From assembly GCF_006491595.2 (NCBI RefSeq), contig NZ_VEVQ02000018.1, positions 32,370 to 96,369 of the forward strand: DNA of 64,000 nt, in the 5' to 3' direction. The notes under the pieces were generated by a model. It was not told where the DNA came from, ran no database searches, and worked only from the letters and a program-made list of their open reading frames with translations. Shown piece by piece: positions 1 to 8,962 of this stretch. Source of the stretch: Flavobacterium jejuense (GTDB lineage: Bacteria; Bacteroidota; Bacteroidia; Flavobacteriales; Flavobacteriaceae). Position numbers and translations under genes: made by a program. The number at the start of each line of letters is the position of its first letter. The first letter of the stretch is position 1.

Positions 1-275
1 GTACTACTACCAAAATAGCTTGATTTGTTTTTTGTATTAAAACTACTAGCTGTAATACTTGCCATGTTATGATTAAAAATAGCTGATCCGGCAGGGTTAA
101 CATTTATAGCTGATAAATCACCACCTAAAGATCCGAAGGCACCACTCATTGCTCTAAATCGGGCAGTACCTGTTAAGTTTTCAGTTGCATATCGTAATGC
201 GTCTTGAGTTGTTGTTTCTTGACTCATCCCAATAAAAAAGGATAAAAGCAAGGATAGTATATAAAATTTTTTCAT
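1..275 (-). CDS. OmpP1/FadL-family outer membrane porin, N-terminal part (cut by window edge)
   Basis: Reverse-strand reading from the ATG at 273-275 stays open to the window edge, giving about 91 residues of an incomplete protein. It opens with a signal peptide (Lys-Lys, then a hydrophobic stretch ending near GMSQ). It continues with the segments ARFRAMSGAFGSLGGDLSAI and NVNPAGSAIF, typical of the N-terminal plug region of Bacteroidota FadL/TodX-like long-chain fatty acid or hydrophobic-solute porins. Only the start is visible, so the beta-barrel itself is inferred from family resemblance. No promoter box was recognised upstream. The next gene, a lipoprotein, is on the same strand 48 bases away, so co-transcription is possible. 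Confidence 0.75.
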   Translation of the reverse strand, partial: MKKFYILSLLLSFFIGMSQETTTQDALRYATENLTGTARFRAMSGAFGSLGGDLSAINVNPAGSAIFNHNMASITASSFNTKNKSSYFGSS

Positions 276-323
276 AGCAATTCTATTCTATAAATCTGTT
301 TTTTTTAATTGATTTTTAAGATT

Positions 324-1340
324 TTATCCTCTTCCTCCTCTTCCTCCACCAGAACGACCACCACCAGATGATCTTCCTCCTCCAGAAGATCCAGAACTTC
401 TTGTTGGAGTATAGGTTCTTGTTGGAGTGCTATTTGTTGACGAAGAACTTCTTCTTGGAGTTGAATATGTACTTGTTCTTGTAGGGTTATTTGTTGGAGT
501 CGAATATGTGTTTCTTGTTCCTGAATTGTTTCTTGTGTTATTTGAATACGTATTTCTTTTTTCTTTATAAACATTTCTACTATTTAAGTTTCTTGAAGAA
601 TATCTTCTAGTAGAATTATTGTTATCTCTTCTTTGACTGTTGTAGTTGCTATATCTACTTGAGTTTGAAGAATAGTAACTTCCGCCTCTTCTGCCTGAGT
701 TATAGGCTATATTTCTTCCATATCCTCTATAATATCCGTTTGACATCCAACCACTGCCATAGTAATAATTATTATAAAATGGACCATATGAGTAGCCACT
801 GTAATAGCTAGGTCCATTCCATGAACTCCATCCCCATCCTGGTCCATATGAATTACTCCATGCCCATCCTGGACCATAAAAAGGATTTCTCCATCCCCAT
901 CCTGAACCATACCAATTATTCCACCCACCATATTGGTAAGGAGAGTACCAGTTATTAAAACCCATGGTGTCATAATAATTTATAGTAACACTACTAGAGT
1001 TGTTCCCCCAACCTGCATTTTGTTGAGAATTGTCATAATTTCTATATGCAGTAACTGTAGAGTCATTTGATTCAGAAGAGTAATCTTCTACATCTGTAAA
1101 ATAAGTGTAGTCATCTTGCATGTCTCTAAATTGTTCAGAATATTTATTGGACTGCTCCATATTTTGTTCTGAATATTTGTTTTCAACATTGCTTTCGTTT
1201 CTTTGGTTCGAGCCATAAACACCATCATTGTCGTAATATGATGAGTTTTGGTATGAACCACAAGATATGATCAATGTGCTTAGAATTCCGATTAAGGAAA
1301 ACAAGTGAATTTTTCTTAAAATTGGTAAATTAGTTTTCAT
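324..1340 (-). CDS. Gly/Tyr/Asn/Ser-rich lipoprotein
   Basis: A 338-residue secreted protein. It has a signal peptide and a clear lipobox (LIISC, Cys at about residue 27), so it should be lipid-anchored in the cell envelope. After an acidic, Asn/Ser-rich section (to about residue 120) come Trp/Tyr/Gly/Pro-rich repeats with recurring GPGW and GWGW elements (about 130-200). A Ser/Asn/Arg/Thr-rich low-complexity section follows, and the tail is almost pure Gly/Arg/Ser (GGGRSSGGGR...). No enzyme domain is recognised and I assign no function. It is divergent from proS across a 98-base gap carrying a TAnnTTTG-type box. Flavobacterial genomes often carry similar compositionally biased lipoproteins. 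The antisense open frames here are by-products of the repeats. Confidence 0.8.
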   Translation of the reverse strand: MKTNLPILRKIHLFSLIGILSTLIISCGSYQNSSYYDNDGVYGSNQRNESNVENKYSEQNMEQSNKYSEQFRDMQDDYTYFTDVEDYSSESNDSTVTAYRNYDNSQQNAGWGNNSSSVTINYYDTMGFNNWYSPYQYGGWNNWYGSGWGWRNPFYGPGWAWSNSYGPGWGWSSWNGPSYYSGYSYGPFYNNYYYGSGWMSNGYYRGYGRNIAYNSGRRGGSYYSSNSSRYSNYNSQRRDNNNSTRRYSSRNLNSRNVYKEKRNTYSNNTRNNSGTRNTYSTPTNNPTRTSTYSTPRRSSSSTNSTPTRTYTPTRSSGSSGGGRSSGGGRSGGGRGGRG

Positions 1341-1367
1341 AAAGTTTTTTTTTATTGTTGGACATCA

Positions 1368-1375
1368 CAAAAATA
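1368..1375 (-). promoter_or_regulatory. Bacteroidota -7 box for the lipoprotein gene
   Basis: On the minus strand this reads TATTTTTG, matching TAnnTTTG, 28 bases upstream of the lipoprotein ATG. No good -33 TTG is seen at the usual spacing. Confidence 0.35.
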
Positions 1376-1438
1376 GTTAGTTTTGCGTAACTTTTAGTTA
1401 AAATAAATATAAACAAATTTTGTGCCAAAACCAAGATA

Positions 1439-2917
1439 ATGAGCAAAAACTTAACAACAAGAGCAGAAGATTATTCAAAATGGTATAACGAATTAGTTGT
1501 AAAAGCTGATTTGGCCGAGAATTCAGGAGTAAGAGGATGTATGGTAATTAAACCATATGGTTATGCAATTTGGGAAAAGATGCAAGCAGAGTTAGATAGA
1601 AAATTTAAAGAGACAGGTCATAGTAATGCTTATTTTCCTCTTTTTGTTCCCAAAAGTATGTTTGAGGCAGAGGAGAAAAATGCTGAAGGCTTTGCGAAAG
1701 AATGTGCTATAGTAACTCATTACAGGTTGAAAAATGATCCTGATAATAAAGGGAAGTTAATAGTTGATCCTAATGCTAAATTAGAAGAAGAATTAATTGT
1801 TCGACCTACTAGTGAAGCTATAATTTGGAGTACATATAAAGGATGGGTGCAATCATATAGAGATTTACCTTTGTTGATTAATCAATGGGCAAATGTAGTG
1901 CGTTGGGAGATGAGGACAAGATTGTTTTTAAGAACTGCAGAATTTTTATGGCAAGAAGGACATACTGCGCATGCTACTAGGCAAGAGGCAATTGAAGAAT
2001 CTGAAAAAATGATGAATGTGTACGCGGATTTTGTTCAAAACTTTATGGCTATACCTGTAGTAAAAGGATTAAAAACGGAATCAGAGCGTTTTGCTGGTGC
2101 TGAAGAAACCTATTGTATAGAAGCTTTAATGCAAGATGGTAAAGCACTTCAGGCTGGTACTTCTCATTTCTTAGGGCAAAATTTTGCTAAAGCTTTTGAT
2201 GTTAAATTTGCAAATAAAGAAGGAAAACAAGAATTTGTATGGGGAACTTCTTGGGGTGTTTCGACACGTTTGATGGGTGCTTTAGTAATGACACATTCAG
2301 ATGATAACGGTTTGGTTTTACCTCCTAATTTAGCACCTATTCAGGTTGTTATTGTTCCAATTTATAAGACAGATGAGCAGTTAGATGCTATAACAGGGCA
2401 AGTAAATGAATTGGTTGGTGAATTAAGGGAGCTTAATATCTCGGTTAAATTTGACAATAGAGACACGCATAAGCCAGGATTTAAATTTGCAGAATGGGAG
2501 TTAAAAGGAGTACCAGTTCGTTTAGCTGTTGGTCCAAAAGATATTGAAAATGGTACTTATGAAGTGGCTAGAAGGGATACTTTAACAAAAGAAATTATAG
2601 AAAAAGATGGAATAGTTATTTATCTTGAAAATTTACTAAAGACAATACAAAGTGACTTGTTTAATAGTGCTATTGATTATAGAAAGCTTCATACTACTGA
2701 AGTAAACACTTTTGAAGAGTTTAAAGAAGTTTTGGAGAACAAAGGAGGTTTTGTGTCTGCACATTGGGATGGAACACCAGAAACTGAAGAAAAGATTAAA
2801 GATTTGACAAAAGCAACAATAAGATGTATTCCTTTGGATCAAGTTGAGGAGGTAGGGAAATGTGTGTTTACTGGTTTGCCTTCTGTAGGAAGGGTCTTAT
2901 TTGCTAAGGCTTATTAA
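1439..2917 (+). CDS. proS: Prolyl-tRNA synthetase, archaeal/eukaryotic type
   Basis: Charges tRNA-Pro with proline in the cytoplasm. The 492-residue length and the absence of the long editing insertion of the E. coli form place it in the archaeal/eukaryotic-type (type 3) ProRS group usual in Bacteroidota. Class II features are visible: RPTSE at 122-126, motif 2 RWEMRT at 155-160 followed by the FLWQEGHT segment, and the motif 3 region GTSWGVSTRLMGAL. An anticodon-binding domain follows from about residue 290 (VVIVPIY), and then a C-terminal domain ending in the characteristic terminal tyrosine (FAKAY). The start is the ATG closest to the conserved MSKNLTTRAEDYSKWYN opening; there is no Shine-Dalgarno sequence. 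It sits directly upstream of the two tRNA-Glu genes. Confidence 0.97.
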   Translation: MSKNLTTRAEDYSKWYNELVVKADLAENSGVRGCMVIKPYGYAIWEKMQAELDRKFKETGHSNAYFPLFVPKSMFEAEEKNAEGFAKECAIVTHYRLKNDPDNKGKLIVDPNAKLEEELIVRPTSEAIIWSTYKGWVQSYRDLPLLINQWANVVRWEMRTRLFLRTAEFLWQEGHTAHATRQEAIEESEKMMNVYADFVQNFMAIPVVKGLKTESERFAGAEETYCIEALMQDGKALQAGTSHFLGQNFAKAFDVKFANKEGKQEFVWGTSWGVSTRLMGALVMTHSDDNGLVLPPNLAPIQVVIVPIYKTDEQLDAITGQVNELVGELRELNISVKFDNRDTHKPGFKFAEWELKGVPVRLAVGPKDIENGTYEVARRDTLTKEIIEKDGIVIYLENLLKTIQSDLFNSAIDYRKLHTTEVNTFEEFKEVLENKGGFVSAHWDGTPETEEKIKDLTKATIRCIPLDQVEEVGKCVFTGLPSVGRVLFAKAY

Positions 2918-2944
2918 AAAAAAATAAAAATTTTTTCAAAGATG

Positions 2945-2975
2945 CTTGCGAGAATAAAAAAAAGTTGTAGTTTTG
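2945..2975 (+). promoter_or_regulatory. Promoter of the tRNA-Glu pair
   Basis: CTTG (2945-2948), 19 bases, then TAGTTTTG (2968-2975) fits the Bacteroidota TTG-N19-TAnnTTTG promoter. The mature tRNA begins 21 bases after the -7 box. This is the best-formed promoter in the window. Confidence 0.65.
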
Positions 2976-2996
2976 CATCCGCATTCGAGAAATAAC

Positions 2997-3068
2997 GGTC
3001 CGTTCGTCTAGGGGTTAGGACGCCAGGTTTTCATCCTGGTAACACGGGTTCGATTCCCGTACGGACTA
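2997..3068 (+). tRNA. tRNA-Glu (anticodon TTC), copy 1
   Basis: A cloverleaf can be drawn by eye. The acceptor arms GGTCCGT and ACGGACT pair with a G-U at position 1-72. The anticodon stem CCAGG/CCTGG closes the loop TTTTCAT with anticodon TTC. The T arm is CGGGTTCGATTCCCG. The discriminator base is A, and CCA is not encoded. It is the first of two Glu tRNAs in tandem. Confidence 0.95.
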
Positions 3069-3081
3069 CAAAATATCTCAA

Positions 3082-3153
3082 GGCCCGTTCGTCTATCGGT
3101 TAGGACGCCAGGTTTTCATCCTGGTAAGAGGGGTTCGATTCCCCTACGGGCTA
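3082..3153 (+). tRNA. tRNA-Glu (anticodon TTC), copy 2
   Basis: It has the same D arm core, anticodon arm and TTC anticodon as the upstream copy. The acceptor stem differs (GGCCCGT/ACGGGCT) and the T stem is GGGG/CCCC-type. The changes are compensated in both strands of each stem, so both copies fold. It lies 13 bases downstream of copy 1 and is presumably transcribed with it. CCA is not encoded. Confidence 0.95.
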
Positions 3154-3308
3154 CAAAATTAGTTGTGAAATAGTTTTATAAAATAACATTTCAGTGTCTC
3201 GAGATTTTATTTTATTAGTTAAAACCAAAGTGATTATTTTAATTGTGGGAGGTTTTTCTTTTTTAACTAGTAGTTTATAACGATTATTACAATTAAAAAA
3301 AGAACAAA

Positions 3309-3560
3309 ATGGCAAATCATAAATCTGCTTTAAAAAGAATTAGAAGTAACGAGAAGAAAAGAGTGTTAAATAGATACCAACACAAAACGACTCGTAATGC
3401 TATCAAAGCTATTCGTTTAGCTACAGATAAGACCGAAGCTTCTGCAAAATTAGCAACTGTAATTTCTATGATTGATAAATTAGCTAAGAAAAATATTATT
3501 CATAATAATAAAGCTTCTAATTTAAAATCTAAATTAACTAAACATGTTGCGGCATTATAA
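3309..3560 (+). CDS. rpsT: 30S ribosomal protein S20
   Basis: An 83-residue basic protein starting MANHKSALKRIRSNEKKR, the signature N-terminus of S20. It binds 16S rRNA early in 30S assembly. The length is normal for the family. It is a monocistronic unit with an intrinsic terminator starting about 30 bases after the stop. The 155-base leader after the second tRNA contains no recognised promoter box. S20 represses its own translation in some bacteria, but I see no specific leader structure here. Confidence 0.97.
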   Translation: MANHKSALKRIRSNEKKRVLNRYQHKTTRNAIKAIRLATDKTEASAKLATVISMIDKLAKKNIIHNNKASNLKSKLTKHVAAL

Positions 3561-3589
3561 TTATCAATTATAATTCTAAAAAGATATAA

Positions 3590-3613
3590 AGCTCTCAATT
3601 TGAGGGCTTTTTT
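3590..3613 (+). terminator. Intrinsic terminator of rpsT
   Basis: AGCTCTCA and TGAGGGCT pair (8 bp, one G-U) around a 3-base loop, followed by a run of T. Confidence 0.85.
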
Positions 3614-3659
3614 GTATATCATATTATTTATGGATAGTGTTTTATCCAAAAAAAAACCT

Positions 3660-3667
3660 TACTTTTG
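3660..3667 (+). promoter_or_regulatory. -7 box of typA
   Basis: TACTTTTG fits TAnnTTTG, 21 bases before the typA ATG. The -33 region is poor. Confidence 0.45.
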
Positions 3668-3688
3668 CACCTTCAAAAAAATAGTTAA

Positions 3689-5485
3689 ATGACATCTATT
3701 AGAAACATCGCAATTATTGCACACGTTGACCACGGTAAGACTACATTGGTTGACAAAATTATGTATCACTGCCAATTATTTCGTGAAAACGAAAACACAG
3801 GTGATTTGATCCTGGATAACAACGACCTAGAGCGTGAAAGAGGAATTACTATTACCTCTAAAAACGTATCGGTAACGTATAAGGGTACAAAAATCAATAT
3901 TATTGATACTCCTGGTCACGCGGATTTTGGTGGAGAAGTGGAACGTGTATTAAATATGGCTGATGGTGTTTGTCTTTTAGTAGATGCTTTTGAAGGACCT
4001 ATGCCTCAAACAAGATTTGTGTTACAGAAAGCTATTGATTTAGGATTAAAACCATGCGTTGTAATCAATAAAGTAGATAAAGAGAATTGCACACCTGAAG
4101 AAGTTCATGAAAAAGTTTTCGATTTGATGTTTGAATTAGGTGCAACCGAAGAACAATTGGATTTTCCAACGGTTTATGGTTCTGCAAAAAATAATTGGAT
4201 GTCAGATGATTTTAGAAATCAAACTGAAAATATAGAGCCTTTATTAGATATGGTTTTGGCTAATGTGCCTGCACCAAAAGTATCAGAAGGAACTCCTCAA
4301 ATGTTAATCACATCATTAGACTTTTCAAGTTTTACTGGACGTATCGCAATTGGTCGTTTAGAAAGAGGTGTTTTAAGAGAAGGTATGCCAATCTCTTTGG
4401 TTAAAAGAGATGGTAAAGTAATCAAATCAAGAATTAAAGAATTACATACTTTTGAAGGTTTAGGACGTAGAAAAGTTGAAGAAGTTATTGCTGGAGATAT
4501 CTGTGCAATTGTAGGTGTTGAAGGTTTTGAAATTGGTGATACTATTGCTGATTTTGAAAACCCTGAGGCTTTACAAACTATTGCTATTGATGAGCCTACA
4601 ATGAGCATGTTGTTTACAATTAATGATTCTCCTTTCTTTGGTAAAGAAGGTAAATTTGTTACTTCAAGACACATTAGAGATAGACTGACTAAAGAATTAG
4701 AGAAAAACCTTGCGATGAAAGTTGGTGAAACTGATTCTGCTGATAAATTTATGGTTTTTGGACGTGGAGTTCTTCACTTATCTGTTCTTATTGAGACAAT
4801 GAGAAGAGAAGGCTATGAATTGCAAATTGGTCAACCACAAGTAATTATCAAAGAAATTGATGGTGTTAAATGTGAGCCAATTGAAGAACTAACAATTGAT
4901 TTACCTGAAAACCTTTCTGGTAGAGCGGTAGAATTTGTTTCTATACGTAAAGGAGAAATGTTAAGTATGGAAGGTAAAGGAGAAAGAATGATTGTAAAAT
5001 TCAACATTCCTTCTCGTGGGATTATAGGCTTACGTAATCAATTATTAACTGCTACAGCTGGTGAAGCTATCATGGCACACCGTTTTATTGGGTACGAACC
5101 GTTTAAAGGTGAAATTCCTGGAAGAAATAGTGGTTCTTTAATCTCTATGGAAAACGGAAAAGCAATTCCTTATTCAATTGATAAATTACAAGATAGAGGA
5201 AAATTCTTTGTTGACCCTAACGAAGATATATATGAAGGTCAGGTTATTGGAGAGAATACACGTAGTGATGATATGGTTGTTAATGTTACTAAGACAAAAA
5301 AATTATCAAACGTACGCTCTTCTGGTGCTGATGATAAAGCAAGGATTATTCCTGCGATAAAGTTCTCTTTGGAGGAAGCTTTAGAGTATATTCAAAAAGA
5401 TGAATATGTTGAAGTTACACCTAAATCGCTACGTTTACGTAAGATTTATTTAAATGAGAATGATAGAAAACGTTTTAAAATGTAA
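3689..5485 (+). CDS. typA: Translational GTPase TypA/BipA
   Basis: A 598-residue ribosome-associated GTPase related to EF-G, involved in 50S assembly and stress adaptation. All G motifs are visible: AHVDHGKT (11-18), the ERGITI switch segment, DTPGHADF, NKVDKE and GSAK. The EF-G-like domains II, III and V and the BipA-specific C-terminal domain follow (ending LRKIYLNENDRKRFKM). The length is typical (about 600). It is flanked upstream by rpsT with its own terminator and downstream by a strong terminator, so it is probably a single-gene unit. Confidence 0.97.
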   Translation: MTSIRNIAIIAHVDHGKTTLVDKIMYHCQLFRENENTGDLILDNNDLERERGITITSKNVSVTYKGTKINIIDTPGHADFGGEVERVLNMADGVCLLVDAFEGPMPQTRFVLQKAIDLGLKPCVVINKVDKENCTPEEVHEKVFDLMFELGATEEQLDFPTVYGSAKNNWMSDDFRNQTENIEPLLDMVLANVPAPKVSEGTPQMLITSLDFSSFTGRIAIGRLERGVLREGMPISLVKRDGKVIKSRIKELHTFEGLGRRKVEEVIAGDICAIVGVEGFEIGDTIADFENPEALQTIAIDEPTMSMLFTINDSPFFGKEGKFVTSRHIRDRLTKELEKNLAMKVGETDSADKFMVFGRGVLHLSVLIETMRREGYELQIGQPQVIIKEIDGVKCEPIEELTIDLPENLSGRAVEFVSIRKGEMLSMEGKGERMIVKFNIPSRGIIGLRNQLLTATAGEAIMAHRFIGYEPFKGEIPGRNSGSLISMENGKAIPYSIDKLQDRGKFFVDPNEDIYEGQVIGENTRSDDMVVNVTKTKKLSNVRSSGADDKARIIPAIKFSLEEALEYIQKDEYVEVTPKSLRLRKIYLNENDRKRFKM

Positions 5486-5494
5486 TTAAATTAT

Positions 5495-5522
5495 AAACTG
5501 CCTTGAGAAAGGCAGTTTTTTT
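5495..5522 (+). terminator. Intrinsic terminator of typA
   Basis: A 10-bp stem, AAACTGCCTT with AAGGCAGTTT, closes loop GAGA and is followed by seven T in the 3' arm and tail. Confidence 0.88.
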
Positions 5523-5528
5523 ATATTA

Positions 5529-5966
5529 ATGATTATGAAAGTTAAATTAAAATTTGGCATTGGTCAATTACTTTTTGGAATGAAGCAAAAAGAGGTAGAA
5601 GAAATTTATGGTAAACCTAGCAAGCAATATGAAGATGAGGAAGATAATGTTGTATATGTTTACAACGACCATAAAATGAGATTGACTTTTTATGAAGAAG
5701 AAGAATTGAGATTGGGGTATATTACTTCTTCAAATGATCAATTGGAATTATTTGACTCTAAAGTGATAGGTAAATCATGGGATGAAATACAAAATTTACT
5801 GGTACAAAATAAATTATCTAATTTTGAAACTGAAATAGTTGATGGTACTGAAAATTATTTTTTTGAAGATAATTGGTTATTTGTAAATGTAGATTATGGT
5901 TTAGTATTCAAAATTGAACTTGGGGCTGTTTTTAACAATCAAGACGAGTTTGATTGGAAATTTTGA
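5529..5966 (+). CDS. Conserved hypothetical acidic protein, 145 aa
   Basis: No family assigned. The protein is soluble and acidic with no signal peptide. The N-terminal block GIGQLLFGMKQKEVEEIYGK resembles the 'FGMt..EV....G.P' element seen in many small two-beta-hairpin (SmpA/BLIP-like) domains. A second similar element, VIGKSWDEIQNLL, lies near residue 80, so it may be a degenerate duplication. The ATG two codons downstream is an alternative start. It begins seven bases after the typA terminator and ends at a bidirectional hairpin shared with the convergent TPR gene, so it is isolated and may be a transferable orphan. Confidence 0.65.
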   Translation: MIMKVKLKFGIGQLLFGMKQKEVEEIYGKPSKQYEDEEDNVVYVYNDHKMRLTFYEEEELRLGYITSSNDQLELFDSKVIGKSWDEIQNLLVQNKLSNFETEIVDGTENYFFEDNWLFVNVDYGLVFKIELGAVFNNQDEFDWKF

Positions 5967-5987
5967 TAGAAGGAGAAGGAGAAGAAT

Positions 5988-6031
5988 AAAAAGCAAAGTC
6001 ATATTTTAATTAAAATATGACTTTGCTTTTT
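5988..6031. terminator. Bidirectional terminator, 22-bp perfect palindrome
   Basis: A perfect inverted repeat with arms of 22 bases centred on TTAATTAA. It has A5 before and T5 after, so it can stop transcription from both the 145-aa gene (plus) and the convergent TPR gene (minus). Confidence 0.85.
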
Positions 6032-6047
6032 AATGTAATATGATTTG

Positions 6048-7034
6048 TTAGTTTTGGCTAATGTTGTGTTCTTCAAGAATTTTATTAAACTCTGATAAAT
6101 TATTCTTTTTCTTGTATTCAGTATAAATCATTTGAATTATTTTTTCAGCATCAGACCTGTAAGGTGATTTTTTTTGAATATAGAGTAAATAGGCTTTACA
6201 CATATTATCTAATCCTTTTTCTAAATTATTTAAATTTTGAAAATAAATTACACCTATTCCGTAAAAGACTTCTGGATTATCGGGTTGAATATCTCCTAGT
6301 TTTTCATAAGCTTTAATTGCTTTCTTATATTCTTTTTTATAAATATATGCTACACCTATATTTTGTAAAGGCATTAATCCGTAAGGGTCTATTTTTAATG
6401 ATTTTTCATAAGCATTTATAGCTTCATCGTAATTGTTTAATTTCCTATAACAAATTCCCATATTATCATAAGCAAAAGCAAAATCAGAATCTACTGCAAC
6501 TGCTTTTTTGTAGTAGTTAATTGCACTTTTATAATCTTCTGTTTTTGTAGCATCTAATCCTTTATTATAGTATTCTAATGCTAAGTTGTTTGAAGATAGA
6601 GAGTTGTGGTTTACTTTGTCATTTATGGATATTTTAGACTTAATAGAGGTACAGTTGTCGACTATATCTCTTTCTAGCTCATAATAAGCTTCTTTGTATT
6701 CTTTTGAGTTAGGATCTGGATTGATTAAAATATTTATATCTTTTTTTTCTTCTTTTTTCTTCTTTTTATCTAAATCAATTTCAATATCAGCCATTTGAAT
6801 TCCAAACTGATATACGGAGACTTGTTTGTCTATACAATTATTAATTTCAGAGGCTAAACTGTCTTTTATTTTATTAAAAGTATCAATTGAATCAATACAT
6901 TTACATGCGTTTTGAGATAACTCTTTTAAGAAATTTTCTTTGTTAAATTTGAATGTATTTTTCTTCTCTTTTTCTTGACCAAAAATTGATTGGACAATTA
7001 AAAGTCCCAAAATGATGAATCGATTTGTTTTCAT
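6048..7034 (-). CDS. Secreted TPR-repeat protein
   Basis: A 328-residue protein. A signal peptide ends near SIFGQ, and a Lys/Glu-rich linker contains an ACKCIDSI element. At least four tetratricopeptide repeats follow (about residues 150-290), for example AINYYKKAVAVDSDFAFAYD, AINAYEKSLKIDP and AIKAYEKLGDIQPDNPE. TPR domains bind proteins; the partner is unknown. It is probably periplasmic. Its neighbours (CLC channel and ACP phosphodiesterase) are on the same strand but separated by 50-base gaps, and no functional link is evident. Confidence 0.85.
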   Translation of the reverse strand: MKTNRFIILGLLIVQSIFGQEKEKKNTFKFNKENFLKELSQNACKCIDSIDTFNKIKDSLASEINNCIDKQVSVYQFGIQMADIEIDLDKKKKKEEKKDINILINPDPNSKEYKEAYYELERDIVDNCTSIKSKISINDKVNHNSLSSNNLALEYYNKGLDATKTEDYKSAINYYKKAVAVDSDFAFAYDNMGICYRKLNNYDEAINAYEKSLKIDPYGLMPLQNIGVAYIYKKEYKKAIKAYEKLGDIQPDNPEVFYGIGVIYFQNLNNLEKGLDNMCKAYLLYIQKKSPYRSDAEKIIQMIYTEYKKKNNLSEFNKILEEHNISQN

Positions 7035-7087
7035 ATTAAAAAGTATTAATGAAAATAAATTTAGAATTTAAAAATGAAACAAAAAAA

Positions 7088-8914
7088 TTATTCAATAACC
7101 ATTTCTTTTAATTGACTTCTGTATTTTTCAAGAATCATTGTTTTATGGATGAATCCGATGAAAGAACCATTTTTAAATACAGGTAATACTGAAGTGTCAG
7201 TTTTTTCAAATTTATCCAAAACATTTTCTATTGTTTCATTGTGTAAAATAATTTCCTTTGGAGCCTGCATGATTTCATGTGTGGAAGTATATTTAACTTT
7301 GAAAGCTGAAAAAATAATAGATCGAATTTTGGTATCATCTAAATAAATCAAGCCTAAAAAATCCTTTTTTTCATTAAAAACAGGAAATACAAAGTCATCG
7401 GAATATTTAATTGTTTCAACAAAATTTTCTAAAGAATTTGATTCTTGAATTGACTTATAATTGGTCAGAATGAAATTTGTAATATGTAATGAGGTTAGAA
7501 TGTTTTTATCTTTATCATTTGTAAAAACTTCTCCTTTATCTGCTAAATGTTTTATATCGAAAGAATAAGGTTCGAATCTTTTTGAAATAGCGAAACTAAC
7601 TGATGATACAATCATTAGAGGAACCATAAGATTATATCCACTTGTTATCTCTGCAATTAAGAAAATAGCAGTTAAAGGCGCATGAAATAGACCGCTTAAA
7701 ACACCAGCCATTCCTACTAAAGTAAAATTACTTACCGATAGATGTTTTGTTACTCCTAATAGATTAGAAAGTTTTGCAATAAAAAAACCCAAATAAGATC
7801 CTACAAATAAAGAAGGTGCAAAATTCCCACCATTTCCGCCTGAACCTAGTGTTAGACCAGTTGCGTAAACTTTAATCATCATAGTAATTCCAACAAAAAA
7901 GAGAAGTATCCAACTGTTAGATTTATAATTACTCAATAGTGTGTTTTCTAAAATGTTTTCAGGATTTGCGTTAGCTAAAGTTTTAATACTTTCATATCCT
8001 TCACCAAATAAAGATGGGAACAAAAAAATCAAGATTGCTAGAATTGAAGCTCCATATAAAGCTCTTTTGTAATTACCCATTTTTAGATTAGCAAAATGAT
8101 GTTCTACTTTTCTGAAAATTCTTGAATAATAAATAGACATGAAACCAGATAGAAGTCCTAAGATAATATATTGAGGTATATTATGATAATCAAAAGCTTC
8201 TCCTTGCTTAAAAACTAATAAAATATCTTCGTTTAAAATTATAGTTGATACTAGTGCACCAGTTGCCGCACTAATCATAATAGGAATAAATGCTGTAATA
8301 CTTATTTCTGCTAAAACTACCTCTATAGCAAAAAGAACTCCAGCTATAGGAGCATTAAATGCAGCAGCAATTCCTGAAGCGACTCCACAGGCTAACAATA
8401 GGGATCTGTCTTTATAGGTTAATCTGTAATTTTGAGCGTAATTACTTCCAAAAGCGGCACCAGTAACTGTAATAGGTGATTCTAATCCTGCACTTCCACC
8501 TAAACCTACAGTAAAAGAGCTAGTTAGTATTTGGGAGTACATTTGTTTTACAGGCATTATTCCTCCTTTTTTAGCAACTGCATACATGATGTGTGAGGTT
8601 CCTTTTTGTATTGAGCCGTCTAATAGTTTTTTAACAATTACAACCGTTACAAGAATACCAATTATTGGTAATATACTGTTACTGTAAGGTAAATGAAGCG
8701 AGTTATTAAGATTTTGAGCAAATTTATAGACTAAGTGCGCAAATGCTTTTAATAAAATTACTGCTAAAGCAGAGGATGTACTCACTAAAACACAAGAAAA
8801 ATAAATAAATTGCCTAGGTGTAAGTAAAGATTTCAGAATAAAAACTAATCGTTCTAATCGTTTAAAGCCTTTGCTTACTAATTGAATAATTGATTTCTTC
8901 TTCTTCGTAGACAT
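7088..8914 (-). CDS. CLC-family chloride channel/transporter with C-terminal CBS pair
   Basis: A 608-residue inner-membrane protein with 10 or more hydrophobic segments between residues 30 and 440. CLC signatures are present. GSAGLESPI corresponds to the G(K/R)EGP element, with the gating glutamate kept but Arg and Gly replaced by Leu and Ser. A second signature is the GGNFAPSLFVGSY (GxFxP) element. Two CBS motifs fill the cytoplasmic tail (about 470-600), suggesting control by adenine nucleotides. It may be a Cl-/H+ exchanger or, given the altered GLESP motif, another anion type (for example fluoride or nitrate); the sequence does not decide. Confidence 0.93.
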   Translation of the reverse strand: MSTKKKKSIIQLVSKGFKRLERLVFILKSLLTPRQFIYFSCVLVSTSSALAVILLKAFAHLVYKFAQNLNNSLHLPYSNSILPIIGILVTVVIVKKLLDGSIQKGTSHIMYAVAKKGGIMPVKQMYSQILTSSFTVGLGGSAGLESPITVTGAAFGSNYAQNYRLTYKDRSLLLACGVASGIAAAFNAPIAGVLFAIEVVLAEISITAFIPIMISAATGALVSTIILNEDILLVFKQGEAFDYHNIPQYIILGLLSGFMSIYYSRIFRKVEHHFANLKMGNYKRALYGASILAILIFLFPSLFGEGYESIKTLANANPENILENTLLSNYKSNSWILLFFVGITMMIKVYATGLTLGSGGNGGNFAPSLFVGSYLGFFIAKLSNLLGVTKHLSVSNFTLVGMAGVLSGLFHAPLTAIFLIAEITSGYNLMVPLMIVSSVSFAISKRFEPYSFDIKHLADKGEVFTNDKDKNILTSLHITNFILTNYKSIQESNSLENFVETIKYSDDFVFPVFNEKKDFLGLIYLDDTKIRSIIFSAFKVKYTSTHEIMQAPKEIILHNETIENVLDKFEKTDTSVLPVFKNGSFIGFIHKTMILEKYRSQLKEMVIE

Positions 8915-8962
8915 TACAAAATTTAAAATTTCTGCGAAGTTAGGGTTTAATTAAAAAATACG

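Noticed and set aside
305..1000. Antisense open frames in the lipoprotein region (89 and 88 aa)
   Set aside because: They are Gln/Leu/Glu- or Gly/Met-rich translations of the repetitive lipoprotein sequence and lack start context or resemblance to a protein.
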